Positions 48,553 through 61,305 of a stretch of 64,000 bases of DNA are shown here, piece by piece. The notes under the pieces are model-generated. The model was given only the letters and a program-made list of their open reading frames with translations, was not told where the DNA came from and ran no database searches. Source of the DNA: Pegea sp. RAD2-039 (Eukaryota > Chordata > Thaliacea > Salpida > Salpidae); assembly GCA_034620365.1 (NCBI GenBank), contig JAQGEQ010000245.1:169007-233006 (forward strand), given 5' to 3'. The translations under genes were made by a program, and so were the position numbers. How positions within the stretch are numbered: the stretch's first letter is position 1; the number at the start of each line of letters is the position of its first letter.

Positions 48553-49714
48553 TTAAAGCACTTTTTTTGGAAACACTATTTTGAAATTATTTTGTCGTAC
48601 TGGTGGATAAATATTTGATGAGTTATAAAAAATATTGTTAAATTGTAGTTTCAAACTGTTATCAATAAAGCTGTAGGAATTCCTGTGTAGATATTCTACT
48701 ATGAATCTAAAATATTCTGAATTACTAAACTGGAAAGTTGAAACTCGTTCCAACATTTTATCATTTATCATATGAGTTCTTTCGTGTTTTGTGAGATTTG
48801 AATTTTGACTAAACCTTCTTCCACAAACAATACAATCGTATGGTTTCTCACCAGTATGAGTTCTTTCATGATTGACAAGTTGAGATTTGAAATTAAATTG
48901 TCTACAACAAGTCAAACATTCATATTTGTATTTGCAATTTGAAACTTTTTTAAGAAAAATTCAATTTATTCGAATTCAATTCAATTTATTTGAAACATTT
49001 TGTTTCTTCAATTACTACTTCTGCTGATTGATTTCATTTGGTTGACGAATTACTCTTCTTTGTTATATTTTCTCTTTCATTGTTACAAGTAATTTCATCA
49101 ACGATACTTTCGTGCCAACCATCCTCTCCACTAAATAATTTCTTTGAATGTTTCTTTTTTGATGGTTCATTGTTGATGTTACTTTCGGTTGATAACAACT
49201 TTGCTTCGGATAAATTTGTTTGTTGTCCATCAAATTTAGTTTCAATCTAATTAGGTACATGCATACTTCACTTAAAAAGATGATAAACAAATAAAGTATT
49301 TTTAAAAAAACAAACAGTTTCTAATAATAATATATATTGGCTAAATATATGATTATAATTTAATGAAAAAAAAAATTAGGTTTTTTTACAAAAACAGTTT
49401 CTTAAAACTCTTTTAACAAAAATAATAATTTTAGAAAATTAAAAAAAAAAATATTTTGTTTCTTTGTTCAAATCCTGCAAAACACATTTAATAAAAAGAG
49501 AAAATTTACTGAAGCTTCTTCAAGAACTTTCTACCAAACAACATTTCACAAAAAGTGTTTAACATTAACTTTTATTTCTAAAGTTTTCTGTTGAACATTT
49601 TTCGAAATTAATCACTTGAGCTGCTGACCTTTCTGTCCTTCCTTTAAGTTCTTTGCCTTTATATATTACAATTCGAGCATGATGACTTATTTTTTTTTGA
49701 TTCGTAAATAAAAA
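48553..49714 (-). CDS. C2H2 zinc-finger protein, three assembled exons (copy A)
   Basis: Probable DNA-binding transcription factor. Exon c (48553-48944) encodes two classical fingers: C-LT-C-X12-H-ERT-H, linker TGEKPY, C-IV-C-X12-H-ERT-H, then a 70-residue tail without recognised domains. Upstream on the same strand, 49054-49246 is open in a hydrophilic frame ([34 protein letters not shown]). Its acceptor is CTAATTAG and its donor GAAGA|GTAATT leaves one base, exactly the phase exon c needs (acceptor AAAAAAG). A further candidate exon, 49616-49714 ([20 protein letters not shown]), follows a TTTATTCAG acceptor and ends CAA|GTGATT in phase 0. The fingers are certain, the middle exon likely, the first exon tentative; earlier exons and the start are not identified. 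The gene is in copy A of a 4-kb duplication; copy B is broken. Confidence 0.72.
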
Positions 49715-49719
49715 CTGAA

Positions 49720-52500
49720 TAAACAATTTTTAAATTACCAAACAGTGTCCTTAAACAAGTTGATCAAAATTTAGCAACTAGCGTTTTCTTGAATAAAAAA
49801 AAACTATGTTTTAATAATACCACACCGAAAAATTATTTTCTGAGCTAAAAACGTTGTTTTCTATTTAAAATTGATTATTTTAAGAAAAGTTTTTTAAAGC
49901 AAAAACTTAGAAAAATTTTAGATATATTTTGGTCTATTTAATTGTAGAAACCAACTTAGTCAACTCTATTTTCCGAAAAAAAACATCTATTCTTTTAATA
50001 CTGATTGCAAAAGTACGCAAATAGCTCTATAAAACAAATATTATTAAAGAAAAATTAAGAAAATAGAAAGTTTGCGAAATCATAAGCAAATCTTGGTTAT
50101 TATTTTATAGTTGAATATCACTGGAGAAAATGAATAAAATATAAGAATTATATTTTTCTTGCTACAGAGATTATTCAATCACTTTCATACACTTCAGATA
50201 CTTCATTCATATTTTTACGACAGAAATTGTAAAGCAATTAGTAATTCTAAAGTTTTGAACTTTTACACTTTTCACATCAAGAACTGATCAAAATTGATTA
50301 ACAACTAATATTGCTGAAAAAAGGTTTTTTTTTAAGTTTAATGTTTAAAATTTACTCAAAACTATTTTTCAATTCATTTTATTACACTATTTGTTAATAT
50401 TTATTTATCAAATTTTATGAAATTACAAAATTTATGAAATAAATCAGTTCTGATAAATTATATTAAACAAAAAAAAGTTGATGATTTTATTATATGAAGG
50501 AAGTAAAAGTTTTTGCAAAAATTTAGTAAATTATTTTGTTGCAAAGAATATTAAAAAATATATTTTAATAACCAGGCTCAGTAAATTTAAGTTGCACGTG
50601 TTAATTGCCATGTTAAGCGAGATCTTAATTTTTGTGGTAATTGATTAAGTTGTTAATCTCTTTATTTTTAAAATTTCAGTTGTTGTTAACATGAATATTG
50701 AAAACACGGCCTAAGTCTTCTGAGTAAAAATATTTCTAAATTAAAATATAAATACCATGTTCAAGACTAAGACCAAGTGTTTCAATAATGCATATTTTCA
50801 TAGTGAATATATTTAAGTATTAAATATACTTTAATATTCATCTTGACAAGATTGGGACTCTATAATCACACTTATGACAGATTTAATTGAAGTTCTTTTA
50901 ATGATGTAACATTATTCTTTTTATTAATTATATCAAGTTAACTATATTAATAAATAATTGAAATGTCATATTAAAGTGAAATATTAGATACATATGTAAT
51001 ATATCAATTATTGAAAAAAAAGTTTTACATTTCACAATTCAAATGGATTAAATTTCTCCACTTTTGTGTAGAAGTTTGGTAATTAATAAAAAAAGAATAT
51101 TAAAAATTGTAACAACTAGAAAAATATTATTTTAAAAATTAATTTGGCCATTTTAACTGTTTCTGCTATGTGGCGCTAATTGCCTTTTTATGTAGTCAAT
51201 AACTAGGATTATTTTTTTAGTTGGTAGATTAATATGATCAAACTGGTTGTTAATATAAATGTTGACTAATAAAGCAACTTGGCACCGGTTTAATCATGTT
51301 TAATCATAACATTACTAAAACTCTGTTATTGAATAAAATAACATTTTAAGATATAATTTGTAGATACCAAACTTTTGAAACTTTATTAAAAATAGTAGCC
51401 CATGATACTTAATTATCTGACATCAATTTACAAACTAATTCAATACTTCATTATCCTTTAAAATACAAATCAACAAAATATTAATTGTAAATTGGTCTAC
51501 AAGCTCATGTATATGAAGATAGAACAATAAACTAAGTTTAGAATTTGACAATTAAATCCTATGTAACACAGGTTTTGTTTGTTAATCAAATAATTTTGCT
51601 GAATTTTACTGTTTGTTGTTATCTTATCAGCAACTTCCACTTATTTTGTGTTATCAGTGAAGTTTTCATTAAACGAATAAACTTTTGTATCTAAGGTGTT
51701 TAATAATTGCTCAACTGTTATAAAAATTGAAGAAGTAAGTAAAAGTTTACTACAAAAAGCTTTAAAAGATTTACTACTTTAATGTAAATGGAGAAAAATG
51801 TTATTTAAAACAAAGTTTAAAAAAAGTAATTTTTGAAATGTATTCTTAATTTTAAAATACACTTTTGAGTCAACATATCATTTAGAAAAAACTGAAAAAT
51901 CATTGTAGAAACCGATAAAAAGGAATAATTTTAATAAACCTATCAATTTTTACAACCTTTGATAGTTTATTTTTACTGTACATGAAACTAATCAACTGTT
52001 TTACATAAAAGTAGTATCAAATTTTGGAGATATTTACAAAAACTCTTATGTTGGATTTTACAGTTGGATATTCTTTTTTCATAATTTCTATTTAGCAACT
52101 GTTTTTTCTCATGTTTTGCATATTTTTTCAATAAATTGTGGTAAACTGAAAAACAATATTGTAATATCCTTAGGTATTATTTTAAAACTAAGCTTTGTAA
52201 TTACTTTGCAAGCTCTAATAAATAAATACCTTTTAGCAATAATTTAAAAATATTTTCAAGTGTTTGTAAAGGTTTTAATTTTTTATTTACTATTCTTTAT
52301 TTACATATCAACAACGCTGTTGTCTTTTGTTTTGTTACTGTAAGTTTTAAGTCTATGAAGTAATAAAAGAAAAGTGCAAAGATATATGTTGAAAAGTTCT
52401 CATCTTCGCTATTATTTAAGATCTAACTAATTTGAATTATTCATGCTTTTATGTAAGGCTAAGCAAATTAGTATAAGATATTATCTTTATATACTTCTGC
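49720..52500. other. AT-rich unique stretch upstream of the two-ORF unit
   Basis: No repeat-family boxes and no convincing exon. 50424-50454 matches the end of duplication copy B. Any promoter of the two-ORF unit should lie here but is not identifiable by eye. Confidence 0.5.
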
Positions 52501-52520
52501 ATATGTTAAAGATGTACAAA

Positions 52521-52532
52521 TCATTTTTACAG
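52521..52532 (+). promoter_or_regulatory. Splice or trans-splice acceptor ahead of the two-ORF unit
   Basis: TCATTTTTACAG, a pyrimidine-rich tract ending CAG, 17 bases upstream of the ATG at 52550. It fits either a 5'-UTR intron or addition of a spliced leader. No convincing donor-bearing exon was found within 1 kb upstream. Confidence 0.5.
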
Positions 52533-52549
52533 ACTGATAATCCATAATA

Positions 52550-53872
52550 ATGTCTAGTTTAAAAGCTGATAAGTTTTCTGAGTTTGTAAAACAGTACAAG
52601 ATAAAAGAAAACAAGTTCTACATTTTGCAAGGTAGAATGTTTCAATTTATTTTTACAAATGAAGTTTTCAAAAATAATTTAGAACTTCAACATAAATACA
52701 ATCGTGATAATTTTGATACCGATAAACTTGATTGCATGTCTCATCTTTTTCTGAGAAACAAAATTGCTTTACCTGGATGCGTTTATTGGATATCTCAAGA
52801 TGATAATTTTGTTAGGGTATTTAAGCTAAAAGATTTCAATGTTAGTAACTTTTCATATGAAATGGTTTTAGTAAAACTATTTTTTCACTTTGGAGTGGCA
52901 TATTCTTTAAATAAAGATAAATCAGTGAAAGAACATTTTGTTTGTTTGGAACTTTTGAAACATTGTTTGATAATTGCTGAAGATTTGGATTCATCTAAAA
53001 CTTTGCTGAACTTTAAGACAATTGCTTTTTCATGTTTCTTGTCGCAAATTCTAAACGTGTTTATAACAACTTCAAAAACAAACTTTAAACAAACTAATAA
53101 GAGATTTGCTGAGTTGATAAAATACTTTTCCTTCTCTTCATCCCCGACAAATACGTCATATTTTCAATATGGGTTAAATGAATTGCAAACATATCTGTCA
53201 TTTTTAGATGGGTATGCTCACAAAACTATCTGTTTTCATCAGTGCCAAATTTGTTACTCTTCAGCTTATGAGAAAGCAGTAACATTTATAAGAGAACTTG
53301 TAATGTATTGTGACTTGCTTTTATTTGTCCAATTATCAAATGCAAATCAAATATATGTTCCTAGACAAACTTTTTGCTCAAACGAGATTCACAAATTATG
53401 TAAAACTGAGTTTACCAAGCATGTAATTGAGACTGAGAAATCATTGATTACTACGCTTTCGTCAGCTTTAGTTTGTTTTGATTGGTTAATACAGTTGGTT
53501 TGTGCTTACAAATTAATTCTAGGCTTTAAATCTAATGAATTGAAGAAGATTGCAAGCGGTTTATATGTAAACAAAACTATCTATAAGAGATTACACTTCA
53601 GTCATTATGAGTTCAAACTGGGAGAAAGTCTTGAAGGAAAACAAAAACAAGTTTATCTTAGCAATGAATTTATAATTTCTCTTACGAGTGATGTTTTTTT
53701 GTTTTCAGTATTAAACTCAACGGTTTTAAAATGCTTTAGAGATCAAAACACATACCGGTATATTTCTAAAAGTCTGAGGATTATATTGTTGTTAGTTACT
53801 CTAGCTTTTGCTCTAAAGAAACAACTGAATATTTATTTAGTAAAATTGCTGAATAATAAAATAAATGAATAG
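52550..53872 (+). CDS. Hypothetical 440-aa helical protein, upstream cistron
   Basis: Longest ORF in the window, intronless, starting MSSLKADKFSEFVKQYK. I do not recognise the family. The sequence is rich in Leu, Phe, Lys and Asn and looks largely alpha-helical; a Cys/His cluster CFHQCQICYSSAYEK lies near residue 230 and a hydrophobic segment (IILLLVTLAFAL) near residue 415. No signal peptide. The start is supported by a strong acceptor TCATTTTTACAG ending at 52532, 17 bases before the ATG, and by absence of earlier in-frame coding. The TAG stop lies 5 bases before the ATG of the next ORF. Codon use and composition clearly differ from the surrounding repeats, so this is real coding sequence. 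It may be one half of a larger protein, with the next ORF. Confidence 0.82.
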   Translation: MSSLKADKFSEFVKQYKIKENKFYILQGRMFQFIFTNEVFKNNLELQHKYNRDNFDTDKLDCMSHLFLRNKIALPGCVYWISQDDNFVRVFKLKDFNVSNFSYEMVLVKLFFHFGVAYSLNKDKSVKEHFVCLELLKHCLIIAEDLDSSKTLLNFKTIAFSCFLSQILNVFITTSKTNFKQTNKRFAELIKYFSFSSSPTNTSYFQYGLNELQTYLSFLDGYAHKTICFHQCQICYSSAYEKAVTFIRELVMYCDLLLFVQLSNANQIYVPRQTFCSNEIHKLCKTEFTKHVIETEKSLITTLSSALVCFDWLIQLVCAYKLILGFKSNELKKIASGLYVNKTIYKRLHFSHYEFKLGESLEGKQKQVYLSNEFIISLTSDVFLFSVLNSTVLKCFRDQNTYRYISKSLRIILLLVTLAFALKKQLNIYLVKLLNNKINE

Positions 53873-53877
53873 ATAAA

Positions 53878-54819
53878 ATGTTTTATAAAATTATTGATAA
53901 AACAAAGAAATATGACAACTTGTTTGTAAAAGACGTGATGCTTAAAACGTTTTTTGATTGTTTATTGCATCAATTGCTTTTATCACCATCTAAAATTACA
54001 CTAGAGTTATTTGCTTTTGCAGAATTTCCGTTTGAATACACAAATTTCCAAATTGAAAAACCAGAATCATCACAAAACTATTTAGACTTTTTTTTATACT
54101 TTGATAAAGAAAAACATCGTGTAATTGGTCTTATCAGTTCTATCTTAAAGAATGGTTTCTTAAGGTTGCTTGTAGATTTTATTACTACAGAATCAAAAAA
54201 AATAGATGATTTGAAAAAGGATATAATCCTGAAATTTCAACAGCAATCAAGCAATAATAAAGATGAAATTAGATCAATTTTTGATTCAATATTTTTACTA
54301 AAACGAAAAGTTTGGCTGTTTACTTTGCTAGCTCCTAAGTTTATCGATTATACAAAAGAACCTGAAAGAGCTGTTATACTAATGCAAGAATTTTTTCTTA
54401 CCGGAAAAAATTTCCATTGTTGTATTGGATGGAATAATTTAAGTATTATAAATTTTGAAGGACGGCTGATAATGATAAGAAGTTTGATGAGAAACATTTC
54501 AAATTCTGCTGACTTAATAATACACATTTTACAAAGTTTTTTCTTTTTTTTGAAGAGTTTGCCTACCTTGTTGGATGATAGAATTACTCCATCTAATGAG
54601 GAATGTTTTTTTAAACTAATAACTTGCATTCAAGTAACTGTTGCAAAAGTATGCAGAAATTTTAATCAAAGCTATGCTCTCAATTTGAAGACCAATTTGT
54701 TTAATGAATACTCATCAATCTTAGAAAATATCTCTAAAATAAATAGAAAAAAAATTACCTTTAAAAATATTTTAAGTAAACTCAACGAACTACCTACAAT
54801 GCCATTTTTATTTGTCTAA
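53878..54819 (+). CDS. Hypothetical 313-aa helical protein, downstream cistron
   Basis: Intronless ORF starting MFYKIIDKTKKYDNLFVKD, ending PTMPFLFV. Not recognised. Mostly helical with charged loops (KKIDDLKKD near residue 110) and hydrophobic helices (IIHILQSFFFFLKSLP near residue 215). It starts 5 bases after the stop of the 440-aa ORF, in the minus-one frame relative to it; a TGA at 53866-53868 closes its frame just upstream of the junction. A minus-one shift at codon GAA (53867-53869) would fuse the two into one protein of about 750 aa, but I see no classical slippery heptamer. Alternatives: a trans-spliced operon, reinitiation, or an ancestral single gene split by an indel. A possible poly(A) signal AATAAA is at 55034-55039. 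Confidence 0.8.
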   Translation: MFYKIIDKTKKYDNLFVKDVMLKTFFDCLLHQLLLSPSKITLELFAFAEFPFEYTNFQIEKPESSQNYLDFFLYFDKEKHRVIGLISSILKNGFLRLLVDFITTESKKIDDLKKDIILKFQQQSSNNKDEIRSIFDSIFLLKRKVWLFTLLAPKFIDYTKEPERAVILMQEFFLTGKNFHCCIGWNNLSIINFEGRLIMIRSLMRNISNSADLIIHILQSFFFFLKSLPTLLDDRITPSNEECFFKLITCIQVTVAKVCRNFNQSYALNLKTNLFNEYSSILENISKINRKKITFKNILSKLNELPTMPFLFV

Positions 54820-57290
54820 AATTGATTTGTGTCTCTTTTAATGTTTATCAAAAGTAAAATTTGTTGTCTGTTTTTTATAAAGTGTTTTAGTAGTATATGC
54901 TTATAGCGTAACATAAGTATAACATGTATGAATGTCATACTGCTTTTCCAACGTTTGTTTGTTTTGTGTTTCAGTTTTAGTTTTCTCTAAGTGACCCTCC
55001 ATTTGCCACTTAATATAACAAAATGTACTGAAAAATAAAAGAAAATAATATTGCTTACTTTAAGTAGTTATTAAACTTTCTTGAAATGATCAGGTAAAAG
55101 GTTAAAATTATGTTTTAATGAAAATCAAAACGATAATAGAAATGTGTTGAGTACAACATTTTAAAATCAATGTATAAATGTTTGGAACATTATAGAGGCA
55201 TAGTTAAATTATAAACCATCAATGAAAATAAGATAATATATAGTAAAAGAAAACATAGTAAAAGTTAAATGATGTTTTTATTCATCGTCAGTTACTTAAC
55301 ATTTCCAGTGGTCGTCATAATAGTCTTAGGATTGTTTTAAATAATAATTAACTAAATAAATAAAATTTCTAATAGTAAATGTTTAGAATGACGATGACAG
55401 CAGTTAGTTTGGAGATATTAGATATATTGATAGCTGATTGCGTATTGAGGCATCAATTAAGAATTTATAATTCTATTTGTAAGTTTTTCCGAAAAATGTA
55501 ATTTTTAATTTTTAAGTCTTTTGAATAAGTATAAAATAAATCAACCAGTAGCTGGTGTGCTTGTGAAATGTTTGATCTGAAAATAAAAAAATAATAAGAA
55601 CAAACTTTTGATCGGAAATGATATAAAAAAGAATAAGCTACACATAATGCTAGAATGAGAATTGTTCAATAGAATTTCGAAGAAAAAACATAATTGCAAA
55701 TCTGTATAGAAGAACTAAGTGAGTGTTTATGGTTTCAAATGACAAATCTTCAACATCTAAATTTCTATGTAATTTGTAAACAATCTCATATTTATTAAAA
55801 TAGAACTTTTTCTAGATTTGTTTTGTAAAATAATTATTTCAACTTTGAATTTAGAGTTTTCATCAAAATTTTGACTTTTTTGTTACAGAGCTATTCATAA
55901 TAATGGTTGATTTTCATTCATTATTGTTGTTTTAAAATTACTTGAAGTCATTCCTAATATTAAGTTAGAGAATACAAGTTTTGTCTTCCTGTGCTAAGCC
56001 CAACTTTGTGTTTACCGTTAGACTTGACAATTTATCTTTAATTATATAACTTTTAAAAGTATAAAACTTTCAACGTAAGTATTTTAAACAAGTAAGCTTT
56101 GTTTGAATTACTAAGACTTTAATTCTTTTTAATGAATTAATTTTTAATTAATTAGCTTAATAAGTAAGTAAAAATGTTAGTTAAAAAATGTTAGTAGAAA
56201 ACTTTAAATTTGATATTACATCCATCTTAAACAATTTCATCTTAATATTTGTGGAAGTACATGATTTTAGTTTGTTTTTCTTCGTTAAGCAAATGAATAT
56301 CGTTTTATTCAAAATTAGGTTTATTAACAACCAATATCATAACACAAAAACTTAAAGTACCAAAGAAGATAATGGTGAAAAAATTATAAATTTTATTATC
56401 GATGAAAAAAGTCATTTTGAATTCTCAAACCTTTTAGTAGAATGATATTATTGAAAAGTTGAAATAAGAAATTCTTTAATCAGGAAAACTATAAAAAATG
56501 AACAAATATCAATATAGTTTCTTATGATCTAGTAAAAGTACATAACTATTATTTTGTATTTTGGAACCAAGTGAATATTTAGGGTTTCAAATGACAAGCT
56601 TTTATAAATCACATTTAAATCATTTAAAGAAATCTGAAATCAGCCAACCAGTAGATGATGCAATTAAGAAAAATTCTTTTTTAAATTGAAATTTCAAACC
56701 TAATTTTGAAACAAGTAACGTGTTTACAAGCAAACAAGTTTTATTGTAGTTTTTTTAGTATTCTGTACGTCACAATAATGTTCAAACCTTAAATTTCATT
56801 GAAATTGTTTTTCAAGAGCTACTTAATCTCAAGTTGATTTGTTATTTGTTTTAATTCAATTAAATTTTTTTAGTTTTTATTTTATATTTAATGAGTTTTC
56901 AGATAACAATTGTATTTTACATACAAAACTCAACATATCTAATAAAAATTTATTGATAAATAAACTAAAAAACTTTGATTTAGATTTGAATCAAATAAAC
57001 TAAAACAAATAACTAAAATTTTGTGGCTTCAGAACAAGAAACTTGAGTCGGCGACTAAAGAGAAGTTCAATTTTTCGGCGTCATTTTAATTACTGTTTTA
57101 AGATTTTTTTAAAAGTATTTCCGTTCCTACTATCTAATTTAGAAAATCTTACCATGCAAGTTTATTAAACTAATCAATACTTGAGTTGTCAATCAAACAA
57201 GCATAAACATTTAATTATAACTTTAAAAGTTAACTAATTTTTTAAGTAAAAAATCAGTTCAAACAGTTTTCCCATATTGTTTTTCTCGCT
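54820..57290. other. AT-rich unique stretch downstream of the two-ORF unit
   Basis: Candidate poly(A) signal at 55034-55039. A 36-codon open stretch at about 56975-57085 (KILWLQNKKLESATKEK) has protein-like composition but no context. Otherwise nothing is seen. Confidence 0.45.
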
Positions 57291-58260
57291 TGACAACAAA
57301 TTTATTTATATTATACAGTCTTTAAAAATAAATCTATAAATTCATCTTTTCAAAAACATTCATTATTTATTTTGTAAATTTAGTAGTTTTAAGAAAATAT
57401 TAAACTTGACTTCATAAAATATATTAATTTTAAGAAAGATTGTTTCTTTTGTGTAAATAAAAATGTTTTTATAAAAATCAACAAAACTAATTAAAGATTT
57501 TTGACTTTTATGTTTCCATATTCGAAAAAGTTGACGCTAGACGTCGCTGAAGATAAATAATTTTGAAATCCTTGCATTGCTTCAGGCTATGTTTTTGTAA
57601 GTGATATTTGATAACTAGAATTTTAAGACTTATTTTCAAACTTTGTTGAAATTACGAATAAATATGTTTAAATTGAAAACAAAACTATCTTAACAAGTAG
57701 TTTTTCGTATCAAACAAAATTAAAATTTTTTTAGGAAATTATTTTTTTTATTTTAAATGTAAAGTAACTTAACACTTTTTATGTAATAATAATTTTTTTA
57801 TGTAATAAAAATCTATCAAACTATCTACTATTTTATTTTGGTAGATGCTGCCGATTAAAAACGTTTTTAATTTTCATTGTATTTGAGTTTATTTAAAAAT
57901 ATAAAGGAATAATTTCGATCAAAATTAGAAAAATCTTAAATAAAGTAATCAAAATTAGTAAAAGTAATTTGTTTTTTTCTTTATTGTCAACATACAAAAT
58001 TAATCTCATGATTAAAATTTATTCAAATTTATGAAATAAAAAATAATTTTTGAAAAATATTTTTTTCAGACAAATACAAGATGAAAAAAACGTTTTTATA
58101 ATGAAAAATATTCCTCGGTTACAAAACATTCGCTTATCAATCATTTATAAATTTTGGACATCGACCATTGTCGATAAATTAATTGAAAATTAATTCAAAC
58201 TAATTTTCAAATTTAAAACTGATTGGATATTTCAAATAATAAATTAGATTTCGTGAATTA
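57290..58260 (-). repeat. Repeat D, inverted copy
   Basis: Related to 4480-5460 in reverse: conserved block 57531-57596, GGTAGATGCTGCC (57839), degenerate CTAGTATTTG (58067) and a one-base-short hairpin ATCGACCATTGTCGAT (58160-58175). Confidence 0.75.
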
Positions 58261-58319
58261 CAATTTGATATCAAATATTTGTTTGTAGAAAAAATAATAA
58301 TGGAGATTTGAAGAAATTG

Positions 58320-59420
58320 TTTTTTGTCGTTGTATTCAACAGGAAAGTGACTCGAATTACAAGAACTTACAAAGATTACTCCTAAAATTATTTTTTTAAT
58401 TTGTTTTTTTAAAGAAAATGAGTAAATTTAGTGGGTAGCAAAATAGTCAATAAATAAATTTAGTAAATTAGCAATAATTATTAATAGAATTTTTATTTGT
58501 TTATTTTTATGCTTATAATTTTTACTTTTAACTTTTTCAAATTATTAAGCGATTCATGAAAAAACTTAACATTAATAGAAATTAAAAATATTTTTTTATT
58601 TGTCTAATTTTTCAATCTTCAAACACAACATCTATACTTTATAATAGTTTTATCTTTATATCTAAAGAAATTGTGAATTCTTGTACTCTTATGTCTACTA
58701 GACAAATAGTGTTGCTCAGTGACTTTAGGATTCCAGTACATTCCTTTTTAATATTTATATCAGTTTTATTAAAAGTCAAACAATGAGCTTCACATAGAAA
58801 CTATTTGTAATAATTTTACTTTTAAAAAATTCTTGGAAAGTTGAAAACTAATTTTGAATAAGCACTATGTAGTAGACAATAGTTTATAAATAATGTATAA
58901 AATTATTGTATATATATAAGTTATTAATTCATTTAAATTCATTAAATTAAATGAAAACGTTAATTTTTGTAAATTCAATCCAAGTAAATTTTGTGTACAA
59001 TTCTATCATTTCTATTTAGAATTTTGTATCTATCTAGCAAAACTTCCTTTTTTAAAATTCATTCAAGGTTTTTTGATACTCATACAATAAAATCAACATA
59101 AAAAGGTATTTGTAATAGTGTTAGTTTGAAATCATTTTAAATTTTAAAACTGAAATGTATTATGTAATAAGAAGTAGGAAATAATTTTTTTATAATATTG
59201 ATATCAAAAGAAAAAAAAATATCACACAGTTGTTAAAAATCTAACTTTCAAATATAAGTCTAGATTTTAAATCTTTTCTAGACAAATACAAGATAAATAG
59301 CTATTATTATATCAAGAAGTGTTTCCTAACTTTCATTGCAAGATCTGAAACAGATTTATATTTTTGATATCGACTATGTGTCTATAAAGTAATCCGATAA
59401 TTGTATCAAAAAAATAACTG
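58320..59420 (-). repeat. Degenerate reverse box elements
   Basis: Contains in reverse: GTGACTCG at the CACTATCC position (58350), GACAAATAGTGTTGCTCAGTG (58702), a TCTAGACAAATACAAGAT box (59277) and a mutated hairpin ATCGACTATGTGTCTAT (59369-59385). Old copies with no coding sequence. Confidence 0.6.
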
Positions 59421-61305
59421 CAAACTTTCAAATTTAAAATTGCTTTGAATGTTTCATTGATAATATTAATTGACTTGATTGTCAATTTTCATTTGACTTT
59501 TAATTATAAAATCTTTGTTCGCATTATGCTATTGTGTGTCAGTGAAACATAAAAAATCTTTTATCTACTACTTTTTCCAGTGACAAAATGTCTCTGTTTC
59601 ATTTTTATGTTTGATTTTTTTATTTTACAGATTTTATAGATTTATATTATTTTATAAATTTAGGTAGATTATTGAATAAAATCGTTCAAAAACTTTTCAC
59701 AAACACCAAACTGTAGATGGCATGCCTGAGAAAGTTGAATCTCAATGTACAGCTTCGAAATTCTTTAAAAAGAATTTTACGATGATACTTGTTCAACAAT
59801 TGAATGAAGTTTTTTTGATGATTAACATTTGTTAAACAAAGTTTTATTAAAAGTCATAACTATATCGAAAAGTCAAATAATTGAAAATTAATCATTATTA
59901 TTTTGTGGTAAAAATGTTTAAACTGAAAAGCGTTTTATGAAAGTTGAAATGAATATCTTTTTGTCTGCTTGTAAGAACTAACATTTTGTAAAAACATTTT
60001 GTCGAAAAATTTGGAATAAGATAAAAAAAACTAACTTACTATATGGCTTAAAAGAAAACCCGAGTTATTTAAGTGAAAAGACGCGTCTTTAAATGATCTG
60101 CTGAATATTTTTTGGCTTTTTTTACCTGCATTTTTATAATTGCAACCCAAATAAGATTTCTTAACAGTTTAATTTAATCTTTTTCTAGTTGCATAGAATA
60201 TGAGTTTAAACAAATTTCCACAGATTAATAATCCCAGTTGACAATAAAATGTTTTTTTTATTACTGTCACAATTATTATAAATATAGATTCGTCTTTTCG
60301 AAAACATTTCTTGTTTTCTTCTTAGCTTAAGTTTTTGTGAGAAAATATTAAACTTTACTTTATAAAATGTATTGATCTAAAGTATTAATATAAAAACTTG
60401 ATCTACAGAAAAAGGCTTTACCTAATAATAAAATTGTTGGTTTAACTAAAAGCGTTATTATATAAAATTAGAATAAAACTGTTTTAAGTTTTTGTTTTTT
60501 TAGTCAAAAAATTTGACGTTAGACGTCGCTGCCGATAAATTATTTTAAAAACCTTCTATTGCTTTAGGCTATGTTTTTGCAAATTTTTTCCAACTCATTA
60601 AATTTATTAAATTCAGAAAGAAAGTATTACGACAAGATCTGTATAGATGACAAAATTTAAGTATAATTTTCAGTTACGGCAACTTTCATTAAACTTGATT
60701 TTATAATGATTTAATCTAACAACGTTGACTTTGATCAGAATTTATAGTCTTATTGTTAGTCTAAGATGGCTAGCAAAGTTAGCAAATTAATGGATAATTT
60801 TATTTAGATCTGTTAGTTGAATAGTCTAGCTCAAATACGTTGAACTTACAAAACATTATTTTTTGTATTTATATAAGGTTTATTCAACTTCATAAAACTA
60901 GCTTCATATAAAAAGTATTTTATATAGATTTAGTTTTCAAGAATTACATGAAAAATTAAATCTAAAAAGTATTTTGCAACTACAGGTAAGATATAATCTT
61001 CTATAAGACTGATGTCAAAGATTTAAATATTGTCTAACAATTTTTAATAAATGAAACGTTTGGAAAAAAATAAAAGATAGAAAATAACTTTCCTCCTGAC
61101 AAATACTAGATCGAAATAAAATGATAAAAGAGAGAAATAATTTATCGAATTTGTCACTACTTTCTTCTGTTGGTGAACCTCCGCAATAGCATTTGTTAAT
61201 TTTGAAATCGGTAATGTGTCGATTAATTTTATCAAAAAATTGACATTCTGCAAATATATTATTTTCAACTCTAGTCATTAATACTAACATTTGAAGATAT
61301 ATTAA

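Larger units (their letters stand above)
45126..49247 (+). repeat. Direct duplication, copy A (~4.1 kb)
   Basis: Matches 59970-63960 in the same orientation, offset about 14.84 kb, from TTGTAAGAACCAAC onward. It contains a 14-bp palindrome (45231-45244), the slippery-site ORF, several box motifs and the zinc-finger gene. Homology resumes near 50424 after a segment of about 1.2 kb absent from copy B. Confidence 0.92.

Noticed and set aside
49038-49290. 70-codon plus-strand and 75-codon minus-strand ORFs
   Set aside because: Overlapping frames of the zinc-finger gene's hydrophilic exon; the third frame (minus, 49054-49246) fits protein composition and splice phase better.
54348-54629. Antisense 93-codon ORF
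   Set aside because: Shadow of the 313-aa ORF on the opposite strand.
56975-57085. Short open stretch (KILWLQNKKLESATKEK) as a gene
   Set aside because: Only about 36 codons, no ATG, no clear splice sites and no duplicate to support it.
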